Shown: positions 22,067 through 29,767, counted from the first letter of the stretch. The stretch is DNA of 64,000 bases from Streptomyces sp. SID8374 (GCF_009865135.1 NZ_WWGH01000002.1:682001-746000), one strand, 5' to 3'. Translations and numbers: made by a program. The notes: generated from the letters alone by a model not told the origin.

Positions 22067-22870
22067 GTGTCCATCGGCAACTCCCCCGAAGACGACCGGC
22101 CTTCGATCGGTCGTGCCCTTCAGCAGGCTCGCATCGCCGCAGGTCTGACGGTCGAGGAAGTCAGCAGCTCCACCCGGGTGCGCATCCCCATCGTGCACGC
22201 GATCGAGGAGGACGACTTCTCGCGCTGTGGCGGCGACGTCTACGCACGCGGCCACATCCGCAACATCGCCCGTGCCGTCGGTATCGACCCGGACCCCCTG
22301 GTCGAGCGTTACGACGGCGACCACGGCGGTCGTCCCGCACCCACCCCCGCGGCTCCGCTGTTCGAAGCGGAACGCATCCGATCCGAACCGCGGCGGCCCA
22401 ACTGGACCGCGGCCATGGTCGCGGCCATCGTCGCCGTGATCGGGTTCGTCGGCTTCACCCTCTTCAACGGCGGAGACGACAAGCCCTCGAACACCGCGCA
22501 GGTCGCGGAGGGCTCCAAGCCCGACAAGACCGCGGCCAAACCCACCACCACCAAGCCGGCCGACCCCAAGCCCGTGCCGTCCGAGAGTGCCATCGCCGCC
22601 GCCCCCCGGGACAAGGTGACGGTCAAGCTCGGCGCGAGCCAGGGCAAGAGCTGGATCTCCGTCAAGGACCACAACGGCCGGCTGCTCTTCGACGGGCTGC
22701 TGCTCGAAGGTGAGTCCAAGACCTTCCAGGACAAGGAGCGTATCGACCTCGTCCTCGGCAACGCCGGGGCGATCGAGCTCTTCGTCAACGGCAAGAAGCT
22801 CCAGGACCGCTTCGAACCCGGTCAGGTGGAACGGCTCACGTACACCAAGGGTGACCCCGAGGCCGGCTGA
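22067..22870 (+). CDS. RodZ-like helix-turn-helix membrane protein
   Basis: 267 aa. The N-terminal HTH_25-type domain (about 13-80) reads IGRALQQARIAAGLTVEEVS. One transmembrane helix lies at about 114-133 (WTAAMVAAIVAVIGFVGFTL). A Thr/Lys/Pro linker and a C-terminal beta domain (DUF4115 type, about 175-262) should lie outside the membrane. This is the RodZ layout, where the cytoplasmic HTH binds MreB and supports rod shape; in Streptomyces, MreB acts in spore wall formation, so such a role is inference. The GTG start has a weak GAAAGG site upstream. It is followed by rimO after 159 bp. Confidence 0.85.
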   Translation: MSIGNSPEDDRPSIGRALQQARIAAGLTVEEVSSSTRVRIPIVHAIEEDDFSRCGGDVYARGHIRNIARAVGIDPDPLVERYDGDHGGRPAPTPAAPLFEAERIRSEPRRPNWTAAMVAAIVAVIGFVGFTLFNGGDDKPSNTAQVAEGSKPDKTAAKPTTTKPADPKPVPSESAIAAAPRDKVTVKLGASQGKSWISVKDHNGRLLFDGLLLEGESKTFQDKERIDLVLGNAGAIELFVNGKKLQDRFEPGQVERLTYTKGDPEAG

Positions 22871-23016
22871 CCCCGCGCCTTCCCACCCCTTCGACGGGCG
22901 TCCGGCCTCGTGCCGGGCGCCCGTCGGCGTCTCCCCGGGGGGCCGCTGCCTGTTACTCCCCGTAGCAGATGAGGAGGCAGGCAACCCTGCTCGGCGGGAG
23001 GGCCGCCGGGACGAAG

Positions 23017-23022
23017 TAGTCT
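23017..23022 (+). promoter_or_regulatory. Candidate -10 of a leaderless rimO promoter
   Basis: TAGTCT ends 7 nt before ATG 23030, and no Shine-Dalgarno sequence lies in between. The spacing matches actinobacterial leaderless starts. No clear -35 is seen. Confidence 0.35.
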
Positions 23023-23029
23023 TGAGTCC

Positions 23030-24511
23030 ATGCCCGAACGCCGTACCGTCGCCCTTGTCACTCTTGGCTGCGCCCGTAACGAGGTGGACTCGGAGGAGCT
23101 TGCAGGCCGCTTGGCAGCGGACGGCTGGGACCTCGTCGAGGACGCCTCGGACGCGGATGTCGCAGTCGTCAACACCTGTGGGTTCGTCGAAGCCGCCAAG
23201 AAGGACTCCGTCGACGCCCTGCTCGAAGCCAACGATCTCAAGGACCACGGCCGCACCCAGGCCGTCGTCGCCGTCGGCTGCATGGCCGAGCGCTACGGCA
23301 AGGACCTCGCCGAGGCCCTGCCGGAGGCGGACGGCGTCCTCGGATTCGACGACTACGCCGACATCTCCGACCGGCTCCAGACCATCCTCAACGGCGGCAT
23401 CCACGCCTCGCACACCCCGCGCGACCGCCGCAAGCTGCTGCCGATCAGCCCCGCCGAGCGGCAGGACGCCGCCGTCGCGCTGCCCGGGCACGCCCAGGAG
23501 GCGCCCGCCCCGGCCCCCGAGGACCTCCCCGAAGGCGTCGCACCGGTCTCCGGACCGCGTGCCCCGCTGCGCCGCCGGCTCGGCACCAGCCCCGTCGCCT
23601 CGGTGAAGCTCGCCTCCGGCTGCGACCGCCGCTGCTCCTTCTGCGCCATCCCCTCCTTCCGCGGCTCCTTCATCTCCCGCCGCCCCTCGGACGTGCTCCA
23701 GGAGACCCGCTGGCTGGCCGAGCAGGGCGTCAAGGAGGTCATGCTCGTCTCCGAGAACAACACCTCGTACGGCAAGGACCTCGGCGACATCCGGCTGCTG
23801 GAGACCCTGCTGCCCGAGCTGGCGGACGTGGACGGCATCGAGCGGATCCGGGTCAGCTACCTCCAGCCCGCCGAGATGCGCCCCGGCCTCATCGACGTCC
23901 TCACCTCGACGCCGAAGGTCGCCCCCTACTTCGACCTCTCCTTCCAGCACTCCGCCCCCGGCGTGCTGCGCGCGATGCGCCGCTTCGGCGACACCGACCG
24001 CTTCCTGGAGCTGCTGGACACCATCCGGAGCAAGGCCCCCGAGGCCGGCGCCCGCTCCAACTTCATCGTCGGCTTCCCCGGCGAGACCGAGGCCGACCTC
24101 GCCGAGCTGGAACGCTTCCTCACCGGCGCCCGCCTGGACGCCATCGGCGTCTTCGGCTACTCCGACGAGGAAGGCACCGAGGCCGTCGGCTACGAGAACA
24201 AGCTGGACGCCGACACCATCGCCGAGCGGCTCGCCCACATCTCCCAGCTGGCCGAGGAGCTGACCTCGCAGCGCGCCGAGGAGCGCGTCGGCGAGACCCT
24301 CCAGGTGCTCGTGGAGTCCGTCGAGTCGGACGAGGACGGCGAGGTCGCGATCGGCCGCGCCGCGCACCAGGCCCCGGAAACGGACGGCCAGGTGGTCTTC
24401 ACCACACGCGAGGGGCTCGTGCCGGGCCGTATGGTCGAGGCAAAGGCAGTGGGCACCGAGGGCGTCGACCTGGTGGCCGAACACCACGAGCTTGCGGAGG
24501 CGGCCAGATGA
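23030..24511 (+). CDS. rimO: Ribosomal protein uS12 methylthiotransferase RimO
   Basis: 493 aa radical-SAM enzyme that adds a methylthio group to the conserved Asp of ribosomal protein S12. The N-terminal UPF0004 domain binds the auxiliary cluster through Cys14, Cys50 and Cys84. The radical-SAM CxxxCxxC is Cys198, Cys202, Cys205 in GCDRRCSFCAIPSFRG. A TRAM domain closes the protein. The Pro/Glu-rich insert at about 150-185 is longer than in E. coli. AIPSFRG with the S12-type layout separates it from MiaB, which starts at 62890. It overlaps pgsA by four bases (ATGA), so the genes are co-translated. Confidence 0.95.
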   Translation: MPERRTVALVTLGCARNEVDSEELAGRLAADGWDLVEDASDADVAVVNTCGFVEAAKKDSVDALLEANDLKDHGRTQAVVAVGCMAERYGKDLAEALPEADGVLGFDDYADISDRLQTILNGGIHASHTPRDRRKLLPISPAERQDAAVALPGHAQEAPAPAPEDLPEGVAPVSGPRAPLRRRLGTSPVASVKLASGCDRRCSFCAIPSFRGSFISRRPSDVLQETRWLAEQGVKEVMLVSENNTSYGKDLGDIRLLETLLPELADVDGIERIRVSYLQPAEMRPGLIDVLTSTPKVAPYFDLSFQHSAPGVLRAMRRFGDTDRFLELLDTIRSKAPEAGARSNFIVGFPGETEADLAELERFLTGARLDAIGVFGYSDEEGTEAVGYENKLDADTIAERLAHISQLAEELTSQRAEERVGETLQVLVESVESDEDGEVAIGRAAHQAPETDGQVVFTTREGLVPGRMVEAKAVGTEGVDLVAEHHELAEAAR

Positions 24512-25377
24512 CGGGAGTCCCGGCATCCGCGGCAGGCGGTTCCGGCGCGAAGCCGGTCCGCGGCGGCAAGCTGGGCACTGCGGCCGTCAACCAGGCCAGC
24601 CTGTGGAACATCGCCAACATCCTGACCATGGTGCGGCTGCTGCTCGTCCCCGGCTTCGTCATGCTGCTGCTCCACAACGGCGGGTACGACCCGGTCTGGC
24701 GCTCCTTCGCCTGGGCGGCCTTCGCCATCGCCATGATCACCGACCTGTTCGACGGTCATCTGGCGCGGGCGTACAACCTGGTCACGGACTTCGGGAAGAT
24801 CGCCGACCCGATCGCCGACAAAGCGATCATGGGCGCCGCGCTGATCTGCCTCTCCGTCCTGGGCGATCTGCCGTGGTGGATCACGGGGGTGATCCTTGCC
24901 CGTGAGCTGGGCATCACGCTGATGCGGTTCTGGGTGATCCGGCACGCCGTGATCCCGGCCAGCAGAGGCGGCAAGCTGAAGACCCTGGCGCAGGGGACGG
25001 CGGCCGGGATGTACGTCCTGGTGCTCACCGGACCCCTGGCCACCCTGCGGTTCTGGGTGATGATGGTGGCCGTCGTGCTGACGGTCGTCACCGGTCTCGA
25101 CTACGTACGCCAGGCCATCGTTCTTCGCCGCAGGAGCCTCGCCGCCGAGCGGGCCGCCGTCGGCCGGACCTCGGAGGCGCTGAACGAGGCGGCCGGGTCT
25201 CCTGGGGCGGGTGTGAGCACGGATGCGGGTGTGGCCGGTGGTGTTGCTGGTGCTTCAGGTGCCGGTGGTGCTTCAGGCGTCAGCGGTGCCTCTGGTTCGA
25301 GCGTGCGCGTTGCCGGTGGTCCGGCGCCCGTAGAACCCGCTGTACGGGCGCGCGACGGCGCGGAGGCCGAGCGGTGA
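24508..25377 (+). CDS. pgsA: CDP-diacylglycerol-glycerol-3-phosphate 3-phosphatidyltransferase
   Basis: 289 aa integral membrane enzyme of the CDP-alcohol phosphotransferase family, making phosphatidylglycerol phosphate. The signature D-x2-DG-x2-AR-x8-G-x3-D-x3-D is seen at Asp79, Asp82-Gly83, Arg87, Gly96, Asp100 and Asp104. Several hydrophobic helices span about 35-215. The last ~70 residues are a Gly/Ala/Ser-rich tail not needed for the fold. It overlaps rimO and cinA by four bases each. In mycobacteria the equivalent paralogue (PgsA3) sits in the same ftsK-pgsA-clgR neighbourhood, so it may not be the only PgsA. Confidence 0.92.
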   Translation: MTGVPASAAGGSGAKPVRGGKLGTAAVNQASLWNIANILTMVRLLLVPGFVMLLLHNGGYDPVWRSFAWAAFAIAMITDLFDGHLARAYNLVTDFGKIADPIADKAIMGAALICLSVLGDLPWWITGVILARELGITLMRFWVIRHAVIPASRGGKLKTLAQGTAAGMYVLVLTGPLATLRFWVMMVAVVLTVVTGLDYVRQAIVLRRRSLAAERAAVGRTSEALNEAAGSPGAGVSTDAGVAGGVAGASGAGGASGVSGASGSSVRVAGGPAPVEPAVRARDGAEAER

Positions 25378-25901
25378 CAGCCGGTGCCACCGCAGCTGTC
25401 GCTGCCCGGGTGCTGGGGCGGCTGGTGGAGCGCGGTGAGACGCTCGCCGTCGCCGAGTCGCTGACGGGCGGCCTGGTGGCGGCCGAACTGACGTCCGTAC
25501 CCGGAGCCTCCCAATCCTTCCGGGGATCGGTGACGGCGTACGCCACAGCCCTCAAGGAAGCCGTCCTCGGCGTGGACGGGACTCTCCTGGCGGAGCGCGG
25601 GGCGGTCGATCCCGAGGTCGCGCGGCAGATGGCGGCCGGTGTGCGCCGTGCCCTGGGCGCGGACTGGGGCATCTCCACGACCGGCGTCGCGGGCCCGGAA
25701 CCGCAGGACGGACAGCCCGTCGGAACGGTCTACGTGGCCGTCGCGGGACCTTCAGGCGTCGAGAAAGTGTCCGCTCTGCGGTTGAACGGTTCGAGGGCGG
25801 ACATCCGTAGAGAGAGTGTACGAAGCGTCCTCGATCTGCTTGCCGGCGAACTCGGTGAGAATGCGCGGGCACAGGATACGGAACAGATCGGGGGGAATTG
25901 A
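25374..25901 (+). CDS. cinA: CinA C-terminal domain protein (NMN amidohydrolase PncC type)
   Basis: 175 aa, GTG start overlapping the pgsA stop (GTGA). It is the stand-alone CinA C-terminal domain, which converts nicotinamide mononucleotide to nicotinic acid mononucleotide in NAD recycling. Motifs are AESLTGGLVAAELTSVPGAS, FRGSVTAYAT and TTGVAGPEPQDGQPVGTVY. The N-terminal molybdopterin-like domain of full CinA is absent, normal for the short form. The last gene of the rimO-pgsA-cinA overlap set; clgR follows after 109 bp. Confidence 0.92.
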   Translation: MTAGATAAVAARVLGRLVERGETLAVAESLTGGLVAAELTSVPGASQSFRGSVTAYATALKEAVLGVDGTLLAERGAVDPEVARQMAAGVRRALGADWGISTTGVAGPEPQDGQPVGTVYVAVAGPSGVEKVSALRLNGSRADIRRESVRSVLDLLAGELGENARAQDTEQIGGN

Positions 25902-26010
25902 TGTTTGCAGCCCTGAGTGAACACGACATCGCTCCCCGCACGGCCGCAGCACAAGGCGGTACGGTAGGGCGTGAAGGATGCGGCTACGCGGTCCGAGGAG
26001 GGAGCCACCG

Positions 26011-26394
26011 ATGATTCTGCTCCGTCGCCTGCTGGGTGACGTGCTGCGTCGGCAGCGCCAGCGCCAAGGCCGTACTCTGCGCGAAGTCTCCTCGTCCGCC
26101 CGGGTCTCGCTCGGTTATCTGTCCGAGGTGGAGCGGGGGCAGAAGGAGGCATCCTCCGAGCTGCTCTCCGCGATTTGCGACGCGCTTGACGTACGGATGT
26201 CCGAGCTCATGCGTGAAGTGAGCGACGAGCTCTCGCTCGCTGAGCTGGCCGAGTCGGCAGCTGCCAGTGATCCGGTCCCAGTACCGGTTCGTCCCATGCT
26301 CAATTCCGTCTCCGTCTCGTCGGTCGCAGGTGTGCCGTCGGGCCGGGTGACCATCAAGGCGCCCGCGGAAGCGGTGGACGTCGTCGCCGCCTGA
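26011..26394 (+). CDS. clgR: ClgR, XRE-family activator of clp and lon genes
   Basis: 127 aa. Helix-turn-helix of the Cro/cI (XRE) type at about 10-70: LREVSSSARVSLGYLSEVER, then GQKEASSELLSAICDALDV. The C-terminus ends VDVVAA. In S. lividans, ClgR activates clpP1P2, clpC and lon and is itself degraded by ClpP through two terminal alanines, which are present here. The ftsK-pgsA-clgR neighbourhood matches M. tuberculosis Rv2748c-Rv2746c-Rv2745c. ATG 26011 has GGAGGGA upstream; the ATG at 25978 has no site. A 16-bp hairpin terminates it. Confidence 0.9.
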   Translation: MILLRRLLGDVLRRQRQRQGRTLREVSSSARVSLGYLSEVERGQKEASSELLSAICDALDVRMSELMREVSDELSLAELAESAAASDPVPVPVRPMLNSVSVSSVAGVPSGRVTIKAPAEAVDVVAA

Positions 26395-26421
26395 TCCGCG
26401 CGCGGCACAGTGATCGACCGG

Positions 26422-26457
26422 AGTCCCGGTCGGCCCCCACAGGGGTCGGCCGGGACT
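26422..26457 (+). terminator. Terminator after clgR
   Basis: A 16-bp stem with two G-T pairs, AGTCCCGGTCGGCCCC with GGGGTCGGCCGGGACT, around a CACA loop, followed by TCT. It starts 28 nt after the clgR stop. Confidence 0.8.
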
Positions 26458-26544
26458 TCTGCGTATGCCGTTTCTGTGCCGGCTGTGCGTGTGTGAGCGG
26501 CGGAAGAGAGGGCAGACGGAGGTTGAGGCCAACATGACTGTTTT

Positions 26545-26569
26545 GTTTGGTTTGTGCCATCGTGGGTGG
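26545..26569 (+). promoter_or_regulatory. Possible SigB-type promoter for dps
   Basis: GTTT (26545-26548), a 15-nt spacer and GGGTGG (26564-26569) resemble the SigB-family pattern GNNT-N14-16-GGGTAY, with two mismatches in the -10. The T-rich stretch around it is unusual for this genome. It lies about 70 nt before the dps start. Confidence 0.35.
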
Positions 26570-26578
26570 TGCGCCGAA

Positions 26579-26622
26579 ACGGTCAGCGAAACGCCTGACG
26601 ACGGTCAGCAGTACGCCTGACG
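26579..26622 (+). promoter_or_regulatory. Two tandem 22-bp repeats, each a GTCAG-N8-CTGAC palindrome, before dps
   Basis: The units 26579-26600 and 26601-26622 differ at only 3 of 22 positions. Each holds an inverted repeat, GTCAG-N8-CTGAC (26582-26599 and 26604-26621). The 22-bp period places both on the same DNA face. They end just before the ribosome-binding region GATGGGAG of dps, where a bound repressor would block transcription or the message could fold. Confidence 0.6.
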
Positions 26623-26637
26623 GATGGGAGTTGTTGC

Positions 26638-27108
26638 ATGTCTGTGGTGAAGAGCCCACTGTCCGACAGCGATCTCAAGCTCGTCGGAGAAGCGCTGCAA
26701 GGCGCGCTGGTCGACCTGGTCGACCTCTCCCTCGTGGCGAAGCAGATCCACTGGAACGTGGTCGGCCCGCGCTTCCGGTCCGTCCACCTGCAACTCGACG
26801 ACGTGGTGGCCACGGCCCGGCAGCACTCCGACACGGTCGCCGAGCGCGCCTCCGCGCTCGGGGTCAACCCGGACGGCCGCTCCGCCACCGTGGCCAAGGA
26901 AACCGCCATCCGGTCCGTCCCCGAGGGCTGGATCAAGGACACCGACGCCGTGAAGGCGCTCGTGGACGCCCTGGGCGTGGTGATCGGCCGGATGCGCGAG
27001 CGCATCGAGGTGACCGACGCGCCGGATCCCGTGACTCAGGACATCCTGATCTCACTGACAGCAGACCTCGAAAAGCACGCCTGGATGTTCCAGGCCGAAA
27101 GTGCCTGA
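26638..27108 (+). CDS. dps: Dps-family DNA-binding ferritin
   Basis: 156 aa. The four-helix ferritin-like Dps protein stores iron and protects DNA from peroxide. The intersubunit ferroxidase residues are seen as His38 (in IHWNVVGPRF), His50 and Asp54 (HLQLDD) and Glu69 (TVAER). There is no long Lys-rich tail. Streptomyces has several Dps proteins; this position matches the one beside the clgR region (DpsB in S. coelicolor), so the paralogue assignment is by context. A GGGAG site lies upstream of ATG. A CsbD-like gene follows after 18 bp, probably in the same transcript. Confidence 0.92.
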   Translation: MSVVKSPLSDSDLKLVGEALQGALVDLVDLSLVAKQIHWNVVGPRFRSVHLQLDDVVATARQHSDTVAERASALGVNPDGRSATVAKETAIRSVPEGWIKDTDAVKALVDALGVVIGRMRERIEVTDAPDPVTQDILISLTADLEKHAWMFQAESA

Positions 27109-27126
27109 GCGGAAGGAACCGACATC

Positions 27127-27318
27127 GTGACTGGTGACAACGCCATGGACAAGCTCAAGGGCAAGGGCAAGGAGGCCGTCGGCAAGCTGACCGGCGACCG
27201 CCGCAAGGAGTCCGAGGGCAAGGCCGACCAGGCCAAGGCCACGGCCAAGGACAAGGTGGACGAGGCCGGCGACCGCGCGAAGGGTGTCACGGACTCCCTG
27301 CGCAACGACGACAAGTAA
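27127..27318 (+). CDS. CsbD-like stress-response protein
   Basis: 63 aa, Lys/Asp/Ala-rich and hydrophilic. The CsbD pattern is visible: GKGKEAVGKLTGDRRKESEG then KADQAKATAKDKV. These small abundant proteins are induced by general stress sigma factors; no biochemical role is established. GTG 27127 has GGAAGG 9 nt upstream; ATG 27145 is too far from it. It follows dps closely, so both are likely induced together. Confidence 0.88.
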   Translation: MTGDNAMDKLKGKGKEAVGKLTGDRRKESEGKADQAKATAKDKVDEAGDRAKGVTDSLRNDDK

Positions 27319-27350
27319 CGGCTGGCAGCGCCTCGCAGCGCTGTCCGCCC

Positions 27351-27385
27351 CGAGTGCCCCCGCCGGTCATCGGCGGGGGCACTCG
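27351..27385 (+). terminator. Terminator after the dps-csbD pair
   Basis: A perfect 15-bp stem, CGAGTGCCCCCGCCG with CGGCGGGGGCACTCG, and a 5-nt GTCAT loop. It lies 32 nt after the csbD-like stop. Confidence 0.8.
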
Positions 27386-27487
27386 GCGTTCTCGGGGCGG
27401 GTGCCCCTTCGGCCGTCCGTTCTGGATGCAGAGCCGCTGCCGCCAGGGGAAACTGCCCGAAAGGACGTCGGCCGCGGGAGGACAGCG

Positions 27488-27898
27488 ATGGTACGGCGGT
27501 GGGTGCCGGCGCTGGTCCTCGGCGGGCTGTGGTGGTGGGCGGTGCTACGGCTGGCGCTCCATCCGGAGCAGGCCGGTGTGGTGGAGGGTGCGGTGGCGGC
27601 GGGCGGCTGGGGGCTGAGTCTGCTGCCCGTGCATGTGGCGTCGGGCCTCTCGGGGGGAGTGGGGAGACCGGAGGGGCTGGAGGGGCTGGAGGAGGGGGTG
27701 GCGGGGGCTGAGCAGCGGTCTTCGCGGGCCCGTTCGGGGCGGCTGGTGGCGGGGCGTGAGCAGGGGGCTTCGCGTGGCAGGCTGGGGTGGCTTGCGGCGG
27801 TGCCTGGGTGGCTTGTGGCGGTGCGTGAGCGGCTGGTGGCGGGGGTCACCAGGGCATGGCGACGCCGCCGTTCGGGCGGAGGATCTGGCCGGTCGTGA
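27488..27898 (+). CDS. Small protein of unknown function with N-terminal hydrophobic segment
   Basis: 136 aa if it runs to the first stop. The ATG has a strong GGGAGGA site 5 nt upstream. The N-terminus (VPALVLGGLWWWAVLRLAL, then AAGGWGLSLLPVHVASGLSG) has one or two hydrophobic segments, so it is probably membrane-associated. From about residue 55 it becomes Gly/Arg/Val-rich with repeats of (R)xRLVAG encoded by GGCTGGTGGCGGGG-type repeats. The last 53 nt overlap the convergent dehydrogenase gene. The first ~55 residues look genuine. The tail may come from loss of an earlier stop. I do not recognise a family. Confidence 0.5.
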   Translation: MVRRWVPALVLGGLWWWAVLRLALHPEQAGVVEGAVAAGGWGLSLLPVHVASGLSGGVGRPEGLEGLEEGVAGAEQRSSRARSGRLVAGREQGASRGRLGWLAAVPGWLVAVRERLVAGVTRAWRRRRSGGGSGRS

Positions 27899-28640
27899 AG
27901 GCCGACGCGTCGGACGCCAGGTGCAGCACGGTGTGGGCGACGTCCTCGGGTTCACCGACCCGGCCCAGAGGCGAGATCCGGACCATCGTGGCCTCCGCGC
28001 GTTGCTGCTGTCCGGCTCCGTGCCGGTCGGTCATCGGCGTACGGATCCAGCCCGGGGCCACCGCGTTCACCCGTATGGCGTGCGGGCCCAGCTCGGTGGC
28101 GAGCGTCTTGGTGAGCTGGACCACGGCCGCCTTCGCCGCGCTGTAGCAGAGCAGGCCCGCGCTCGCGGAGTCCACGGCGCCGGACGCCATCGTGATCAGC
28201 GAGCCGGGGGCGGCGCGGGCGATCATGGACCGGGCCACCTCCTGACAGGCGTACAGCACCCCCTTGAAATTGACCGCCATCACCCGGTCCAGGTCCTCGT
28301 CCTCCGTCTCCAGGACGCTGCTGGTGTGCATGATCCCGGCGACGGCGACCAGGATGTCCAGCTCTCCCGCCGCCCGGACGGCCGTGCTGACCCCGTCCCG
28401 GTCGGTGACGTCGAGGGGGTGGGTGCGGGCGGTGCCGCCCGCGCTCGTGATCAGCTCGTACGTTCTCCGCAGGCCGGTCTCGTCGCTGTCGGCGCAGTGG
28501 ACCGTGGCTCCGGCCTCGGCGAGCAGTACGGCGCTGGCCCGCCCGATCCCGCTCGCCGCGCCGGTGACGAACGCGGAGCGGCCCGTGAGGTCGTAGGCGT
28601 CGAACGCGGAGAGGGGCATGACGGGACCGTACGGCTGCAT
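27846..28640 (-). CDS. Short-chain dehydrogenase/reductase
   Basis: 264 aa from ATG 28640. Classical SDR: cofactor motif TGAASGIG near the N-terminus, DVTDRDG, the NAG motif altered to VAVAGIMH, and the active site Ser with YSAAK. The Asp in HCADSDE after the second strand points to NAD rather than NADP preference (inference). The substrate is unknown. Other possible starts are TTG 28655 and ATG 28619; none has a good ribosome-binding site. It lies upstream of nothing obvious and overlaps the convergent small gene at its 3' end. Confidence 0.85.
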   Translation of the reverse strand: MQPYGPVMPLSAFDAYDLTGRSAFVTGAASGIGRASAVLLAEAGATVHCADSDETGLRRTYELITSAGGTARTHPLDVTDRDGVSTAVRAAGELDILVAVAGIMHTSSVLETEDEDLDRVMAVNFKGVLYACQEVARSMIARAAPGSLITMASGAVDSASAGLLCYSAAKAAVVQLTKTLATELGPHAIRVNAVAPGWIRTPMTDRHGAGQQQRAEATMVRISPLGRVGEPEDVAHTVLHLASDASAFTTGQILRPNGGVAMPW

Positions 28641-28736
28641 CTGACGGGTCGTCAACTGGTGTGCGGTGCTTACGGCCCCTGGGGCGTGCCCGGCGGACCA
28701 GGGCCGGACAGGCCGTGCCAGGCGTCGCGGACCCGG

Positions 28737-29609
28737 TCAAGATCCGCCGGACACGCCCCAGGGCGTCGGGCCCGATTGGCAGGACGGGCACCAGTACGTG
28801 GGCCGGTCCTCCTCGTCGATCTTCCGGATGGGCGTGCCGCAGCGCAGGCAGGGGCGGCGGTTTCTGCCGTAGACGTAGAGGGGCTCCTGTACCCGGAGGG
28901 GTGGGAGCGGCCGCTTCCCGGGGGTGGGCGCCGGGGTGTCCGGGCGGGGGCGGCGTTCGGCCCGGATGGTGGTGGTGCGGGTGGGGCGGTCGCGGTTGGC
29001 GTCGAGGAGGCGGTGGGCCAGGGCGACCAGCCGGGGCAGGGTGCCGTCGGGGAGGGCGCCCACGGGGAGCCAGGGGGTGACGCGGGCCAGGAAGCACAGC
29101 TCGCACTTGTAGACATTGCCGATGCCCGCGAGGTTGCGCTGGTCCAGGAGGGCCTCGCCGAGGGGGCGGTCAGGGGCGGCGAGGAGGCGTTCCACGGCGA
29201 GATCGGGGTCCCAGTCCGGGCCGAGCAGGTCCGGCCCGAGGTGGCCGACGGCCTTGCTCTCCTCGCTGGTCCGCAGCAGTTCGAGGACGGGGAGGCGGTA
29301 GCCGACGGCCGTGTGGTCGGTGTTGGTCAGGACCGCGCGGATCTGGTGCCCGGGGCCGCCGCGCCAGCGCTCGCCCGGTGCGTAGATCCGCCAGGCCCCG
29401 TCCATCCGGAGGTGGCTGTGCAGGGTCAGGCCGCCCTCGACCCGGGTCAGCAGGTGCTTGCCGCGTGCGGTGACGTCGAGGACGGTCCGGCCGCTCAGGT
29501 CGGCGGTGGCGAACCGGGGGACGCGCAGGTCTGCGTGGGTGAGGACCCGCCCCGCCAGCGCTGCGTGCAGCCGGGCGGCGGTCTGTAGGACGGTGTCTCC
29601 TTCGGGCAT
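28737..29609 (-). CDS. nei: Endonuclease VIII-type DNA glycosylase/AP lyase (Nei)
   Basis: 290 aa base-excision repair enzyme of the Fpg/Nei family, removing oxidised pyrimidines. Catalytic Pro2 and Glu3 (MPEGDT) are present, as are Lys51 in the GKHLL loop, the helix-two-turn-helix with LDQRNLAGIGNVYKCE, and a C-terminal zinc finger with Cys254, Cys257, Cys274 and Cys277. The start is fixed by the need for Pro2. The GGAGG upstream sits only 1 nt from the ATG, an unusually tight spacing. It lies downstream of lhr, separated by a GC-rich gap and a long palindrome; both are DNA-repair genes. Confidence 0.92.
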   Translation of the reverse strand: MPEGDTVLQTAARLHAALAGRVLTHADLRVPRFATADLSGRTVLDVTARGKHLLTRVEGGLTLHSHLRMDGAWRIYAPGERWRGGPGHQIRAVLTNTDHTAVGYRLPVLELLRTSEESKAVGHLGPDLLGPDWDPDLAVERLLAAPDRPLGEALLDQRNLAGIGNVYKCELCFLARVTPWLPVGALPDGTLPRLVALAHRLLDANRDRPTRTTTIRAERRPRPDTPAPTPGKRPLPPLRVQEPLYVYGRNRRPCLRCGTPIRKIDEEDRPTYWCPSCQSGPTPWGVSGGS

Positions 29610-29721
29610 ACCTCCATGATGGGCCCGCCGGACATGCGGATGGGCCCGACCGGCGCGCGGGCGGGGGCCGGGCGGGGGCCGGGCGTGGTCGGGCGCGGAG
29701 CCCGGGCGGGCCCGCCCGGCT

Positions 29722-29767
29722 CGCCTGAGAGCCTGAGCCGGGCCCGCCCGGCTCAGGCTCTCAGGCG
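29722..29767. terminator. Perfect 22-bp palindrome at the end of lhr
   Basis: The left arm 29722-29743 and right arm 29746-29767 are perfect reverse complements with only CC between. The right arm includes the lhr stop codon (29753-29755) and its last codons. As RNA it would fold to a very stable hairpin on either strand. No U tract follows. The neighbouring 29640-29700 is G-rich with a repeated GCGGGGGCCGG phrase. Confidence 0.6.

Noticed and set aside
22046..24526. Long minus-strand frame opposite the RodZ-like gene and rimO
   Set aside because: Shadow of two genes with intact motifs on the plus strand.
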